Source: Acidobacteriota bacterium
GTDB taxonomy: Bacteria > Acidobacteriota > Blastocatellia > Pyrinomonadales > Pyrinomonadaceae
NCBI GenBank assembly: GCA_019639235.1
Contig: JAHBSG010000032.1
Coordinates: 1-35,876, forward strand
DNA: 35,876 nucleotides
Reading direction: 5' to 3'
Each line of letters starts with the position of its first letter. The first letter of the stretch is position 1. The position numbers were made by a program, and so were the translations under genes. Shown one piece after another: positions 15,027 through 22,783 of this stretch. The notes beneath the pieces are model-generated. The model was not told where the DNA came from and made no database searches. It saw only the letters and a list, made by a program, of their open reading frames with translations.

Positions 15027-16817
15027 TTAAGAGGCTGATTTGCCCTTACTGTAATCCCGCTTTCGCGGCTCGACGAGCGAGACGTCGATCGGCTCGTAGC
15101 TGAAGACCGGTGCCTCTGCCGAGTATTCGGCGATCGTGGTCTTCATATATTCCTCGTCATTGCGGTCCGGAAACTCCGGCTTGTAATGGGCTCCGCGAGA
15201 TTCGTTGCGGTTAAGGGCACCAAGCGTGATGACGCGGGCAAGCTCTAGCATATTCTTGAGCTGACGGGCGTGCGGCACGGCCTGCGTAGCCCAAAGGTTC
15301 GAGTCATTGATCGATATCCGCTTCAAGCGATCCTGCAGTTCGATCAACTTTTCGTCCGTTGCCTTGAGCTTGTCGTTATAACGGACCACGGTCACGTTGT
15401 CCGTCATCCACTTGCCCATCTCTTCGTGCAGTTTGTATTGGTTCTCGCCGCCCTCGCTCTTGATTATCGAGTCGTTGATCTCCTGCTGCCGCTTCAGTTC
15501 CGCATCGTAGATGCCGTTCGTTTCGGTCTCGCCGCGTTCAACGTTCTTTGCGTATTCGATCGCCGCCGGGGCCGCAACGAACCCACCGTAAACGCATGAC
15601 ACAAGCGAGTTTGCCCCGAGCCGGTTTGCCCCGTGAATGGAGTAATCGCACTCGCCAGCAGCGAGCAGTCCGGGCACGTTCGTCCGCTGCTCGAAATCGA
15701 CCCAAAGGCCGCCCATCGAGTAGTGAACGCCCGGGAAGATCCGCATCGGAACATACCGCGGATCGTCGCCGACGAACATCTCATAGATCTCAAGGATCGC
15801 TCCGAGTTTCCGGGTAAGCGTCTCGGCCGGCACGTGAGTGAGGTCCAGATAGACCTGATTTTCGCCGGCAACGCCGAAGCCATCGAGACATACCTGAAAG
15901 ATCTCGCGTGTCGCGATGTCACGCGGCACAAGGTTGCCGTATGCCGGATACTTTTCTTCGAGGAAGTACCAGCGTTCCGCAGTCGGGATGTCCTGCGGCT
16001 TACGCTTGTCGCCCGGATCACGCGGCACCCAAACGCGGCCGCCCTCGCCGCGGGCCGATTCGGACATTAGCCGCAGCTTGTCCTCGCCCGGGATCGACGT
16101 CGGGTGGACCTGAATGAACTCGCCATTGGCGTAGCGTGCTCCCTGCTGATAGGCGGCCGAAACAGCCGAGCCCGTGCAGGTTTGTGAGTTGGTGGATTTT
16201 CCGAAAACGAGCCCCGGCCCGCCGGTCGCCATTATGACCGCATCGGCCTTGAACGCCTTAAGTTCCAGCGTTTGGAGGTTCATCGCGATCAGCCCGCGGC
16301 AAACCTGATGGTCGTCCATCACGAGCGAGAGCATCTCCCAGCCTTCATACTTGCGGACCTTCCCGGTCACTTCAAACTTGCGAACCTGCTCATCGAGTGC
16401 GTATAGCAATTGCTGCCCGGTCGAGGCTCCTGCAAAGGCCGTGCGATGATGAAGCGTTCCGCCAAACCGGCGGAAATCGAGCAGGCCCTCTTTCGTCCGC
16501 GAGAACGGCACGCCCATCCGGTCAAAGAGGTAAATGATCTCCGGTGCCATGTCGCACATCCGCTGCACCGGCGGCTGATTGGCCAAAAAGTCGCCGCCAT
16601 AGACCGTATCGTCAAGGTGCTTGGCCGGCGAATCGCCCTCGCCCTTGGTGTTTACCGCACCGTTGATGCCGCCCTGGGCACAGACCGAGTGTGACCGCTT
16701 GACCGGCACGACCGAAATTAGGTCGACCTCATGACCGGCTTCTGCGATCTTCATCGCCGCGGCAAGGCCGGCAAGGCCGCCGCCAACGATAGCTATTTTG
16801 ATCCCGTTTGATGACAT
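15027..16817 (-). CDS. sdhA: Succinate dehydrogenase flavoprotein subunit
   Basis: A 596-residue SdhA oxidising succinate to fumarate at covalently bound FAD. The dinucleotide fold is IAIVGGGLAGLAAA (8-21), the flavin-linking His43 lies in RSHSVCAQGG, substrate residues include His238 in QVHPTS, and the catalytic Arg256 is in RGEGG. Length and order fit the B-type enzyme (Bacillus/epsilon-type) working with a single five-helix SdhC. The ATG at 16815-16817 is taken; an in-frame TTG at 16826 is possible. A small hairpin, TGCGGAC-CGC-GTCCGCA (15007-15023), follows the stop and may mark the old sdhA-sdhB spacer disturbed by the Uma2 gene. Confidence 0.96.
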   Translation of the reverse strand: MSSNGIKIAIVGGGLAGLAAAMKIAEAGHEVDLISVVPVKRSHSVCAQGGINGAVNTKGEGDSPAKHLDDTVYGGDFLANQPPVQRMCDMAPEIIYLFDRMGVPFSRTKEGLLDFRRFGGTLHHRTAFAGASTGQQLLYALDEQVRKFEVTGKVRKYEGWEMLSLVMDDHQVCRGLIAMNLQTLELKAFKADAVIMATGGPGLVFGKSTNSQTCTGSAVSAAYQQGARYANGEFIQVHPTSIPGEDKLRLMSESARGEGGRVWVPRDPGDKRKPQDIPTAERWYFLEEKYPAYGNLVPRDIATREIFQVCLDGFGVAGENQVYLDLTHVPAETLTRKLGAILEIYEMFVGDDPRYVPMRIFPGVHYSMGGLWVDFEQRTNVPGLLAAGECDYSIHGANRLGANSLVSCVYGGFVAAPAAIEYAKNVERGETETNGIYDAELKRQQEINDSIIKSEGGENQYKLHEEMGKWMTDNVTVVRYNDKLKATDEKLIELQDRLKRISINDSNLWATQAVPHARQLKNMLELARVITLGALNRNESRGAHYKPEFPDRNDEEYMKTTIAEYSAEAPVFSYEPIDVSLVEPRKRDYSKGKSAS

Positions 16818-16866
16818 AACTTTCAATTCGCGTCCAAATTCCGGAACGCATTATCGTCGAATTTCG

Positions 16867-17583
16867 CTAAACGCTTTTCGGAGCTGAGGAACTTGCCTTA
16901 ACAGGCTGCTCACAAAGTGCCGCGGGCAACAATCCGCAAGGCCGCAGGAACGAGAACGCCGCATTCGTCCCGACCGCAAAAAGCCCAAATGCCAATGCCG
17001 CACATCCATAAAGTGCGTAACGCTGGGCGTTAGTCCCAATCAAAATCCCCCAATCGACGGCAAAGAGCCAGAAGCCGTAGGCAAGGTGCCATGCGGTCGC
17101 GGCAACCCCGAGAATGTAAATGGCGAGCACCCACGGAATAGCAAGGTCATTGGCAACGATCTGGAACGAACCGACAGCGTTACCGGCAACGGCGATATCC
17201 GTCAGGCCCGGAACGATGCCGAACCTGTAGTGCAAAAGGTGAAAAATGATGAAGAAGAACAGGAAGACCCCGGTTATCCGCTGAAATAGGTAGAACCAGT
17301 TTCGCCCGTAACCGTAGCTCATCACGTTCGACCTTGCTTCGGACGAGATAATGATGCCGTAGATCGAGTGGAACGCGAGCGGGAGAAATATCCCAAAGAT
17401 CTCAATGAAAAGCAGAAACGGCAGGTCGTGGATGTCCTGAACGGCCTTTTCAAAGACCTTTTCGCCGTTCATCGCCTTTGCGTTCGTGAACATATGGGCG
17501 AAAAAGAAAAGCCCGAGCGGCACGATGCCCGTTAGCTGATGCAGCTTTCGCAAAAGGAAGTTCCTGCTATATGTAACAGCCAT
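16867..17583 (-). CDS. sdhC: Succinate dehydrogenase cytochrome b subunit
   Basis: A 238-residue membrane anchor with five main hydrophobic helices, binding haem b and passing electrons to quinone. Candidate axial histidines are His15 (KLHQLTG), His30 (FFAHMF), the one in LAFHSIYG, that in IIFHLLHYRFG and that in TAWHLAYGF, the pattern of di-haem B-type SdhC. A further hydrophobic stretch near 190-215 and a Cys-containing C-terminal tail make it longer than the roughly 200-residue Bacillus protein. The ATG at 17581-17583 has GGGGA six bases upstream. It is the first gene of the operon, divergent from a LysR gene. Confidence 0.93.
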   Translation of the reverse strand: MAVTYSRNFLLRKLHQLTGIVPLGLFFFAHMFTNAKAMNGEKVFEKAVQDIHDLPFLLFIEIFGIFLPLAFHSIYGIIISSEARSNVMSYGYGRNWFYLFQRITGVFLFFFIIFHLLHYRFGIVPGLTDIAVAGNAVGSFQIVANDLAIPWVLAIYILGVAATAWHLAYGFWLFAVDWGILIGTNAQRYALYGCAALAFGLFAVGTNAAFSFLRPCGLLPAALCEQPVKASSSAPKSV

Positions 17584-17610
17584 TTAATTCCCCGTTAGAT
17601 TTTGACGTTA

Positions 17611-17630
17611 AATTCTTCGACTTCAGAATT
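17611..17630. promoter_or_regulatory. Palindrome in the sdhC/LysR intergenic region, possible operator
   Basis: AATTCT-N8-AGAATT is a perfect 6-bp inverted repeat, 28 bases upstream of the sdhC ATG. A second dyad, GCGAA-N6-TTCGC, lies at 17710-17725, nearer the LysR gene. LysR proteins bind interrupted dyads of this size in divergent promoter regions; the assignment to this regulator is inferred. Confidence 0.35.
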
Positions 17631-17759
17631 TTACGTTCATCTTTGAATTTCGGCAATTCTGCCGCAACGGATTTAATGATACAGGCGAATATAGCTACGA
17701 TAGATATAAGCGAAGATGAATTCGCATGAACGGTTAGTTAAGCATCCTTAATCAACACC

Positions 17760-18644
17760 ATGCATATCGAATCATTAAAGATCTTTTGCGACCTGGTCGA
17801 TCTGCAGAGCTTTTCTCTCGCCGCGGAACGCAATTTTGTGACGCAGTCAGCGGTGAGCCAGCAGATCAAGGCACTCGAGGACCGATTCAACCGCCAACTG
17901 CTCGAACGCGTCCGTGGGCGGCGTGAAGTGCGGCTGACCGGTGCGGGCGAGGTCTTTTACCGCGAGGCACGAACCGTTCTCGATGCCTACGACCAGCTTC
18001 AGGAGAGCCTTCGCGGCGTCGTAGGCAAGATCGGCGGAACGGTCAAGGTCTCGTGTGTTTACAGCGTCGGGCTCCACGAAATGCCCTCAAGGGTCGGCGA
18101 ATATATGTCGAAATTCCCGGCCGCCCGGATCGACCTTGAATATTCCCGGACCACAAAGGTCGTCCGCGATGTCTTGAACGGCAACGCCGAACTGGGCGTG
18201 ATCGCTTTTCCGGAGCCGAAACGCGGCCTTAAGATCGTCCAGATGCCGCCGAACAAACTCGTAGTGATCTGCCCGCCCGACCACAAATTCGCCAAGCGGG
18301 CATCGCTGAAGGCCAAGGACCTCGCCGGGCAGGATTTCGTACACTTCGAACGCGATACCCCGACCCGAAAAGCGATAGACAAGATACTTCGCACGAAGGG
18401 CGTCGATGTAACCAAGGTCGCGGAATTCGACAACATCGAGACCATTAAGCGTGCGGTCGAGGTCGGCTTTGGAATTGCGATAATGCCGCTTCCGTCGGTC
18501 CTGGACGAACAGCGGCTGGGCACGCTTGCGGTGGTCGAGCTCTCCGAGAAGGAATGGGTCCGGCCGGTCGGAGTGCTTTACCGGACCGATCGAACGCTAA
18601 GCCTCGCCGCCAAAAAGTTCGTCCAGATCCTAGAGAAAAAATAA
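17760..18644 (+). CDS. LysR-family transcriptional regulator
   Basis: A 294-residue LTTR. The N-terminal winged helix-turn-helix has the standard wording SFSLAAERNFVTQSAVSQQI (17-36) and LLERV, followed by the linker helix (60-90) and a periplasmic-binding-protein-like effector domain (about 92-290). The HTH and effector domain look like the CysB/CysL-like branch. The effector is unknown. It is transcribed divergently from sdhC across 176 bp containing two dyads, so control of the sdh operon and autorepression are plausible. The start ATG (17760) has no clear Shine-Dalgarno sequence, which fits low-level expression of a regulator. Confidence 0.93.
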   Translation: MHIESLKIFCDLVDLQSFSLAAERNFVTQSAVSQQIKALEDRFNRQLLERVRGRREVRLTGAGEVFYREARTVLDAYDQLQESLRGVVGKIGGTVKVSCVYSVGLHEMPSRVGEYMSKFPAARIDLEYSRTTKVVRDVLNGNAELGVIAFPEPKRGLKIVQMPPNKLVVICPPDHKFAKRASLKAKDLAGQDFVHFERDTPTRKAIDKILRTKGVDVTKVAEFDNIETIKRAVEVGFGIAIMPLPSVLDEQRLGTLAVVELSEKEWVRPVGVLYRTDRTLSLAAKKFVQILEKK

Positions 18645-18799
18645 TTCATTTCCTCAGCCTCCGGCCGCCCGCAAAGGTACCGTTTGTCGTTCTTGATCGA
18701 CGGTCTCTTCGCGGGCGATCGATTTTACTACCCTGAAATTCGGTTTTCGGTGTATCATACGTCCAACCACGAACCGCATAAATTCAGGGAACAGCCCAA

Positions 18800-19348
18800 A
18801 TGGACTTTCTTACAAGTATCAATCTGATCACGCTTTTCGCGATCATCGGCGGCGTTGGGTTCGTCTTTTTGCTCGCTTCGCTCATTCTGGGCGACATCTT
18901 TGAGATGTTCGGCGGCGAGGCGGACCTTGGCGGCGAAGGCACGGATTTCGGGCTTTTTGATAGCCGCGTGATCGCTGTTTTCATTACCGCTTTTGGCGGC
19001 TTTGGCACCATCGCCGCATGGAGCGGCTATGGAGCGGTCGCAAGTTCGTTTGCCGGACTTTTCGGAGGGCTTGTTTTTGGCGGCGTCGTTTCGGCCTTCG
19101 GAAGGTTTCTCGTCGGCCAGCAAGCATCTTCGACCGTGACGGACGATGCCCTGATAGGCAAAACCGCTCAGGTGACGGTTGCCATCAAGCCGGGCTCGGT
19201 CGGGCAAATAACCGCCCGCGTCGGCGATGAACGCGTCGAGCGGCTCGCCCGGGCCTCGGCCGACGCGGAGATCACCGCCGGCTCGCTCGTAACCATCAAA
19301 TCGATCGCCGGCGATTCGGTGATCGTTTCTCCGGAAGAAACAATTTAG
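18800..19348 (+). CDS. NfeD-like membrane protein, flotillin partner
   Basis: A 182-residue protein with an N-terminal membrane helix (about 9-33), two further hydrophobic segments (about 57-75 and 80-104) and a C-terminal OB-fold-like domain (about 115-180) starting ALIGKTAQVTV. This is the layout of short NfeD (YuaF/YqiJ-type) proteins that lie next to flotillins and help form membrane microdomains. The flotillin gene begins 22 bases downstream, so the two form an operon. The ATG follows AGGGAA by nine bases. An acidic Gly-rich loop (EADLGGEGTDFG) separates the first two helices. Confidence 0.85.
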   Translation: MDFLTSINLITLFAIIGGVGFVFLLASLILGDIFEMFGGEADLGGEGTDFGLFDSRVIAVFITAFGGFGTIAAWSGYGAVASSFAGLFGGLVFGGVVSAFGRFLVGQQASSTVTDDALIGKTAQVTVAIKPGSVGQITARVGDERVERLARASADAEITAGSLVTIKSIAGDSVIVSPEETI

Positions 19349-19370
19349 CCCGTAAGTAAGAGGTAGCCCA

Positions 19371-20999
19371 ATGTTCGAACTTTCAAACCTGCTCATCCCT
19401 ATCGTCATACTTGTCGTAGTAATCGGAATGCTGATCGCGATAATGCTGATCAGCCGAAATTACATCAAGGTCTCACCGAACCGGGCCGCGGTCATCTCCG
19501 GCCGCCGGCGAAAACTGGCAGATGGCTCCGTTGTTGGTTACCGCCTTGTCCGCGGCGGTGCGACGCTAGTTTTCCCGTTCCTTGAAAAGGTCGAATATCT
19601 GGACCTCAATGTCATTACCGTCCCGCTCGCTACTACGCGAGCCTATACGGTCCAAGGCGTTCCGGTTTCGGTTAAGGCGGTCGCTAACGTCAAGATCAAA
19701 GGCGATGACACCTCTTTGCGGTCTGCAGCAGAACGGTTTCTAGGTATGCCGCAGGAGCAGTTTCACCGACTCGTCTTTCAAACACTTGAAGGCCACCTTC
19801 GTGCAATTCTCGGTACGCTGACGGTCGAGGAGATCAACAACGACCGGCAAAGCTTCGCGATGAAACTTACGACCGAGGCGGCCGGTGACCTCGAAAAGAT
19901 GGGTATCGGGCTTGATGCCTTGACCATTCAGGAAATTTCCGACGACGAAGGCTACCTCGATGCTCTAGGTAAGAGACGAACCGCCGAGGTCAAACGCGAT
20001 GCCGAGATCGGACAGGCCGAGGCGAACCGCGACTCGAAGATAAAAGCCTCGCTTGCGTTGCAGGAAGGTGAAAAGGTTCGGCTCGAAACCGAAGCACAGA
20101 TAGCTCAGTCACAGCGTGAGACCGAGATCCAGAAGGCTCAAGTACAGGCCGAGATCGAGGCCGAACGTGCTAAAGCCGGCCAGGCCGGGCCGCTTGCCGA
20201 AGCCAAGGCTCAGCAGCAGGTTACGGCCGAAGAGGTCCGCGTCGAAAAGGTCCGCACCCAGGAGATGATCTCCGTTCAGGAGCAAGAGGTCCTGAGAAAA
20301 GAGAAGGAACTCGAAGCTACGGTCGTCAAACAGGCCGAAGCCGAGCGAAGAGCGTCCGTCCTTCGTGCCCAAGGGTTGCAGGAATCGGCGATCCTTGAGG
20401 CCGAGGGCCGCAAACAAGCACAGATCGCCACCGCCGAGGCCGAAGCTCAAAAGCTCGAACGCGAAGGCCAGGGCCGCGCCGCAGCGATCTCGGCGGAAGG
20501 TAAAGCCGAGGCCGAAAAGATCCGTGCGGTCGGACTTGCCGAGGCGGAAAAACTTCAGGCGAAGGGACTTGCCGAGGCCAAGGCGATCGAAGCCCAAGGC
20601 CTTGCCGAAGCCGCCGCCATCAAAGAAAAGGCCGCTGCCTGGCGTGAATTTAACGACGCCGCACGGCTCCAGACCATTCTCGAGAAACTGCCGGCCATCA
20701 TCGAGTCGTCTGCTCCGGTCTTCCAGGCCGTTTCGGAACCGCTCGGCAAGATCGACAAGGTCGTTATGATCGACCAGGGCGGAAACGGGAACGGCGAGAG
20801 CGGCATCAACCGCTTTGCCCAAACCGGGCCAACCGTGATCTTCTCATTGCTCCAGCAGCTTCAGGCACTCGGGCTGAGTTGGCCGGAGATACTTGCCCAG
20901 CTTGGCATCGAACAGAACGGCGAGCCGAAAGAGAAGTCCGTGACCCCTGCGGTCAAAAATCCGGGCAAGCCGCCCGAACAGCCGCCGGCTGCTCAGTAA
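19371..20999 (+). CDS. Flotillin family protein (SPFH domain)
   Basis: A 542-residue YqiK/FloT-type flotillin. One N-terminal membrane helix (about 8-29) is followed by the SPFH/band-7 domain (about 30-200, with NRAAVISGRRRK and the DIS/EIS-type stretch IQEISDDEGYLDALG). A long coiled coil (about 205-425) is made of Ala-Glu heptads and repeats such as AEGKAEAEKI and GLAEAEKL. A conserved C-terminal piece (LEKLPAIIESSAPVFQ) and a Pro-rich tail end the protein. It is expected at the inner membrane, oligomerising into scaffolds with the NfeD partner upstream. AGAGGTAG lies just before the ATG, and a strong hairpin follows the stop. Confidence 0.93.
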   Translation: MFELSNLLIPIVILVVVIGMLIAIMLISRNYIKVSPNRAAVISGRRRKLADGSVVGYRLVRGGATLVFPFLEKVEYLDLNVITVPLATTRAYTVQGVPVSVKAVANVKIKGDDTSLRSAAERFLGMPQEQFHRLVFQTLEGHLRAILGTLTVEEINNDRQSFAMKLTTEAAGDLEKMGIGLDALTIQEISDDEGYLDALGKRRTAEVKRDAEIGQAEANRDSKIKASLALQEGEKVRLETEAQIAQSQRETEIQKAQVQAEIEAERAKAGQAGPLAEAKAQQQVTAEEVRVEKVRTQEMISVQEQEVLRKEKELEATVVKQAEAERRASVLRAQGLQESAILEAEGRKQAQIATAEAEAQKLEREGQGRAAAISAEGKAEAEKIRAVGLAEAEKLQAKGLAEAKAIEAQGLAEAAAIKEKAAAWREFNDAARLQTILEKLPAIIESSAPVFQAVSEPLGKIDKVVMIDQGGNGNGESGINRFAQTGPTVIFSLLQQLQALGLSWPEILAQLGIEQNGEPKEKSVTPAVKNPGKPPEQPPAAQ

Positions 21000-21022
21000 C
21001 CCGGCGACATCTCGCGTTTTCG

Positions 21023-21060
21023 AGGCCGTTCCGTTCATCGCGGAGCGGCCTTCGTTCTTT
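21023..21060 (+). terminator. Terminator after the flotillin gene
   Basis: AGGCCG-T-TCCG pairs with CGGA-G-CGGCCT around TTCATCG, followed by TTCGTTCTTT. An outer 8-bp stem, ATCTCGCG (21009-21016) with CGCGAGAT (21061-21068), encloses it and could compete with or extend the hairpin. Confidence 0.7.
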
Positions 21061-21108
21061 CGCGAGATTGACTTGCCCGCCGCCGAAGTCTGATAATTAC
21101 GCCGTCCT

Positions 21109-21753
21109 ATGAGATCGAGTTTTTATATCGCCGTCTTTGCAGCTTTGTTCTTAACGGGTTGCGGAAGCCTGAATCTCGCTGAGAATCGCTCTCCGGCACC
21201 GGCGAATTCCGCCGTCAATGCAGCCCCCGAAGCAACGATCCGCTCCGAGCCGCCGGCAGAGGCCGATGCCCGAATGGCTCCGAACGCCCTTGGTTCAAAA
21301 GCGGCCCGCGAGCTATGTTTCGAGACGAATACCGGCGACACCGATATCGTCCGCGAGCAGACGTTTGCGATCGAGTTCGAGCCTTTCAAAGGCACCTGCT
21401 TCATCACGATGCACAATCCGGAATATGACGATCCGCCGCTCGAATCCGAGTTTGCCATTTATCGCGGAAACCGCCGGATCGCTGAATTCCCGGACCAGTT
21501 CAACGGCGTCAACTTCGGCTGCTGGGTCGAGGCGGTCGGTTTTCAGGACCTCAACGAGGATCAAAAGGTCGATGCCGTCATCGTCGCCAAATGCTCGGGC
21601 AAATCCGGCGAATATTACGAGAATATGGTTTATGCCAATGACGGCCGCGGCTTTACGACGAACCTCGACGCCAACTACAAGCTCGCCGAGTTCAAGACCG
21701 TTCGCCAGGTCGCCGAGTATGCCCGCGAACATCGGTCGGCGTTCTTCAAGTAA
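21109..21753 (+). CDS. Predicted lipoprotein of unknown function
   Basis: A 214-residue protein with a lipoprotein signal: hydrophobic stretch, then LTGC with the lipidated Cys18. A low-complexity Ala/Pro/Glu linker (about 25-60) leads to a compact domain with four cysteines (70, 97, 138, 162) that could form two disulfides. The segment DLNEDQKVDAVIV (147-159) looks like the calcium-binding loop of FG-GAP/VCBS-type repeats. I do not recognise the whole protein. It ends three bases before the lipid kinase start, so the two are likely co-transcribed. A location on the periplasmic face of a membrane is expected. Confidence 0.75.
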   Translation: MRSSFYIAVFAALFLTGCGSLNLAENRSPAPANSAVNAAPEATIRSEPPAEADARMAPNALGSKAARELCFETNTGDTDIVREQTFAIEFEPFKGTCFITMHNPEYDDPPLESEFAIYRGNRRIAEFPDQFNGVNFGCWVEAVGFQDLNEDQKVDAVIVAKCSGKSGEYYENMVYANDGRGFTTNLDANYKLAEFKTVRQVAEYAREHRSAFFK

Positions 21754-21756
21754 CCG

Positions 21757-22701
21757 ATGCTTCCTCTTGTCATCGTAAACCCAAAGTCGGCGGCCGGCTC
21801 GACCCGCGGGAAATGGACGGCCATCGCCTCCGACCTCCGAGCCCACTTCGGGCCGTTTCGTGTTGCATTTACCAAAGGCCCCGGCGATGCCATTTCCCTC
21901 GCTCGCCGACATGCGGAAGAAGGCACGAGATTCATCATCGCCTGCGGCGGCGACGGCACGATCAACGAGGTCGCCAACGGCATCCTGCTTTCCAAAAAGG
22001 ATAGCGAACTCGGCATCTTCCCATCGGGAACCGGCGGTGACTTCCGCCGTACCATTGGCCTTCCGACCGAGCCGCGTGAGATAGCCCGTGCTCTTCGCGA
22101 AGGCGAAACACGAAAGATCGACGTCGGCCGCGTTTCTTTTATCGATAACGATGGCGAACCCGCTGAGCGCTATTTTCTGAACGTAACAAGCTTCGGGCTG
22201 GCCGCTTCGATCATTGAACGCGTAAAGGGCTCGACCTCGCTCGAGTGGCTCCCGCTCGATACCGTTCGCGGGCGAGCAAGCTTTGCACTTTCCACACTTC
22301 AAGAGGTTGTCGGGCTCGGGACGACCCGCGTCCGGGTGCAGATCGACGATGGCGAGGAAGCTCCGCTTTCGACCGTCAATTTCTGCATCGCAAACGCCCG
22401 CTACTTTGGCGGCGGAATGATGATCGCTCCGGATGCAAAGCTCGCCGATGGGATGCTTGATGTGGTAAACGTCGGCGATATCAACACCGCGAAGATAATA
22501 CTCAACGGCTATTCGCTTTACACCGGGACGCACCTTGAGCTTCCCGAGGTCAAAAGCAAGCTCGCCCGCCGCATCTCCGCACGGCCTTTCAACGACGGCG
22601 ACATCGTCCATATCGAGATAGATGGCGAACTGCCCGGCCGGCTTCCCGCAACTTATGAGGTCGTCCCCAATGCGCTGTCGCTTCGGGTTCCAAAGCGTTA
22701 G
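21757..22701 (+). CDS. Diacylglycerol/lipid kinase family protein (YegS-like)
   Basis: A 314-residue lipid kinase of the DagK/YegS/BmrU group, which phosphorylates diacylglycerol or related lipids with ATP at the membrane surface. The N-terminal catalytic domain has VIVNPKSAAG (5-14), the nucleotide-binding GGDGTINEVANG (64-75) and IFPSGTGGDF (87-96). The C-terminal beta-sandwich includes NVTSFGLAA and ends with a VEIDGE-like motif (HIEIDGELPG). Exact lipid substrate is unknown. The next gene encodes an acyl-activating/acyltransferase fusion, so a role in phospholipid synthesis or recycling is plausible. The ATG directly follows the stop of the lipoprotein gene by three bases. Confidence 0.9.
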   Translation: MLPLVIVNPKSAAGSTRGKWTAIASDLRAHFGPFRVAFTKGPGDAISLARRHAEEGTRFIIACGGDGTINEVANGILLSKKDSELGIFPSGTGGDFRRTIGLPTEPREIARALREGETRKIDVGRVSFIDNDGEPAERYFLNVTSFGLAASIIERVKGSTSLEWLPLDTVRGRASFALSTLQEVVGLGTTRVRVQIDDGEEAPLSTVNFCIANARYFGGGMMIAPDAKLADGMLDVVNVGDINTAKIILNGYSLYTGTHLELPEVKSKLARRISARPFNDGDIVHIEIDGELPGRLPATYEVVPNALSLRVPKR

Positions 22702-22783
22702 CAACCTTCCTCGCGAATTGCCAAAATCGAGTTTCCTGTTATCCTAACTCCAAGTTTCGTAATACTTTGTTCACACGCTATTT

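Noticed and set aside
21313..22704. Minus-strand frame of 463 codons opposite the lipoprotein and lipid kinase genes
   Set aside because: It spans two clear plus-strand genes with recognisable motifs. Its translation shows no known domain.
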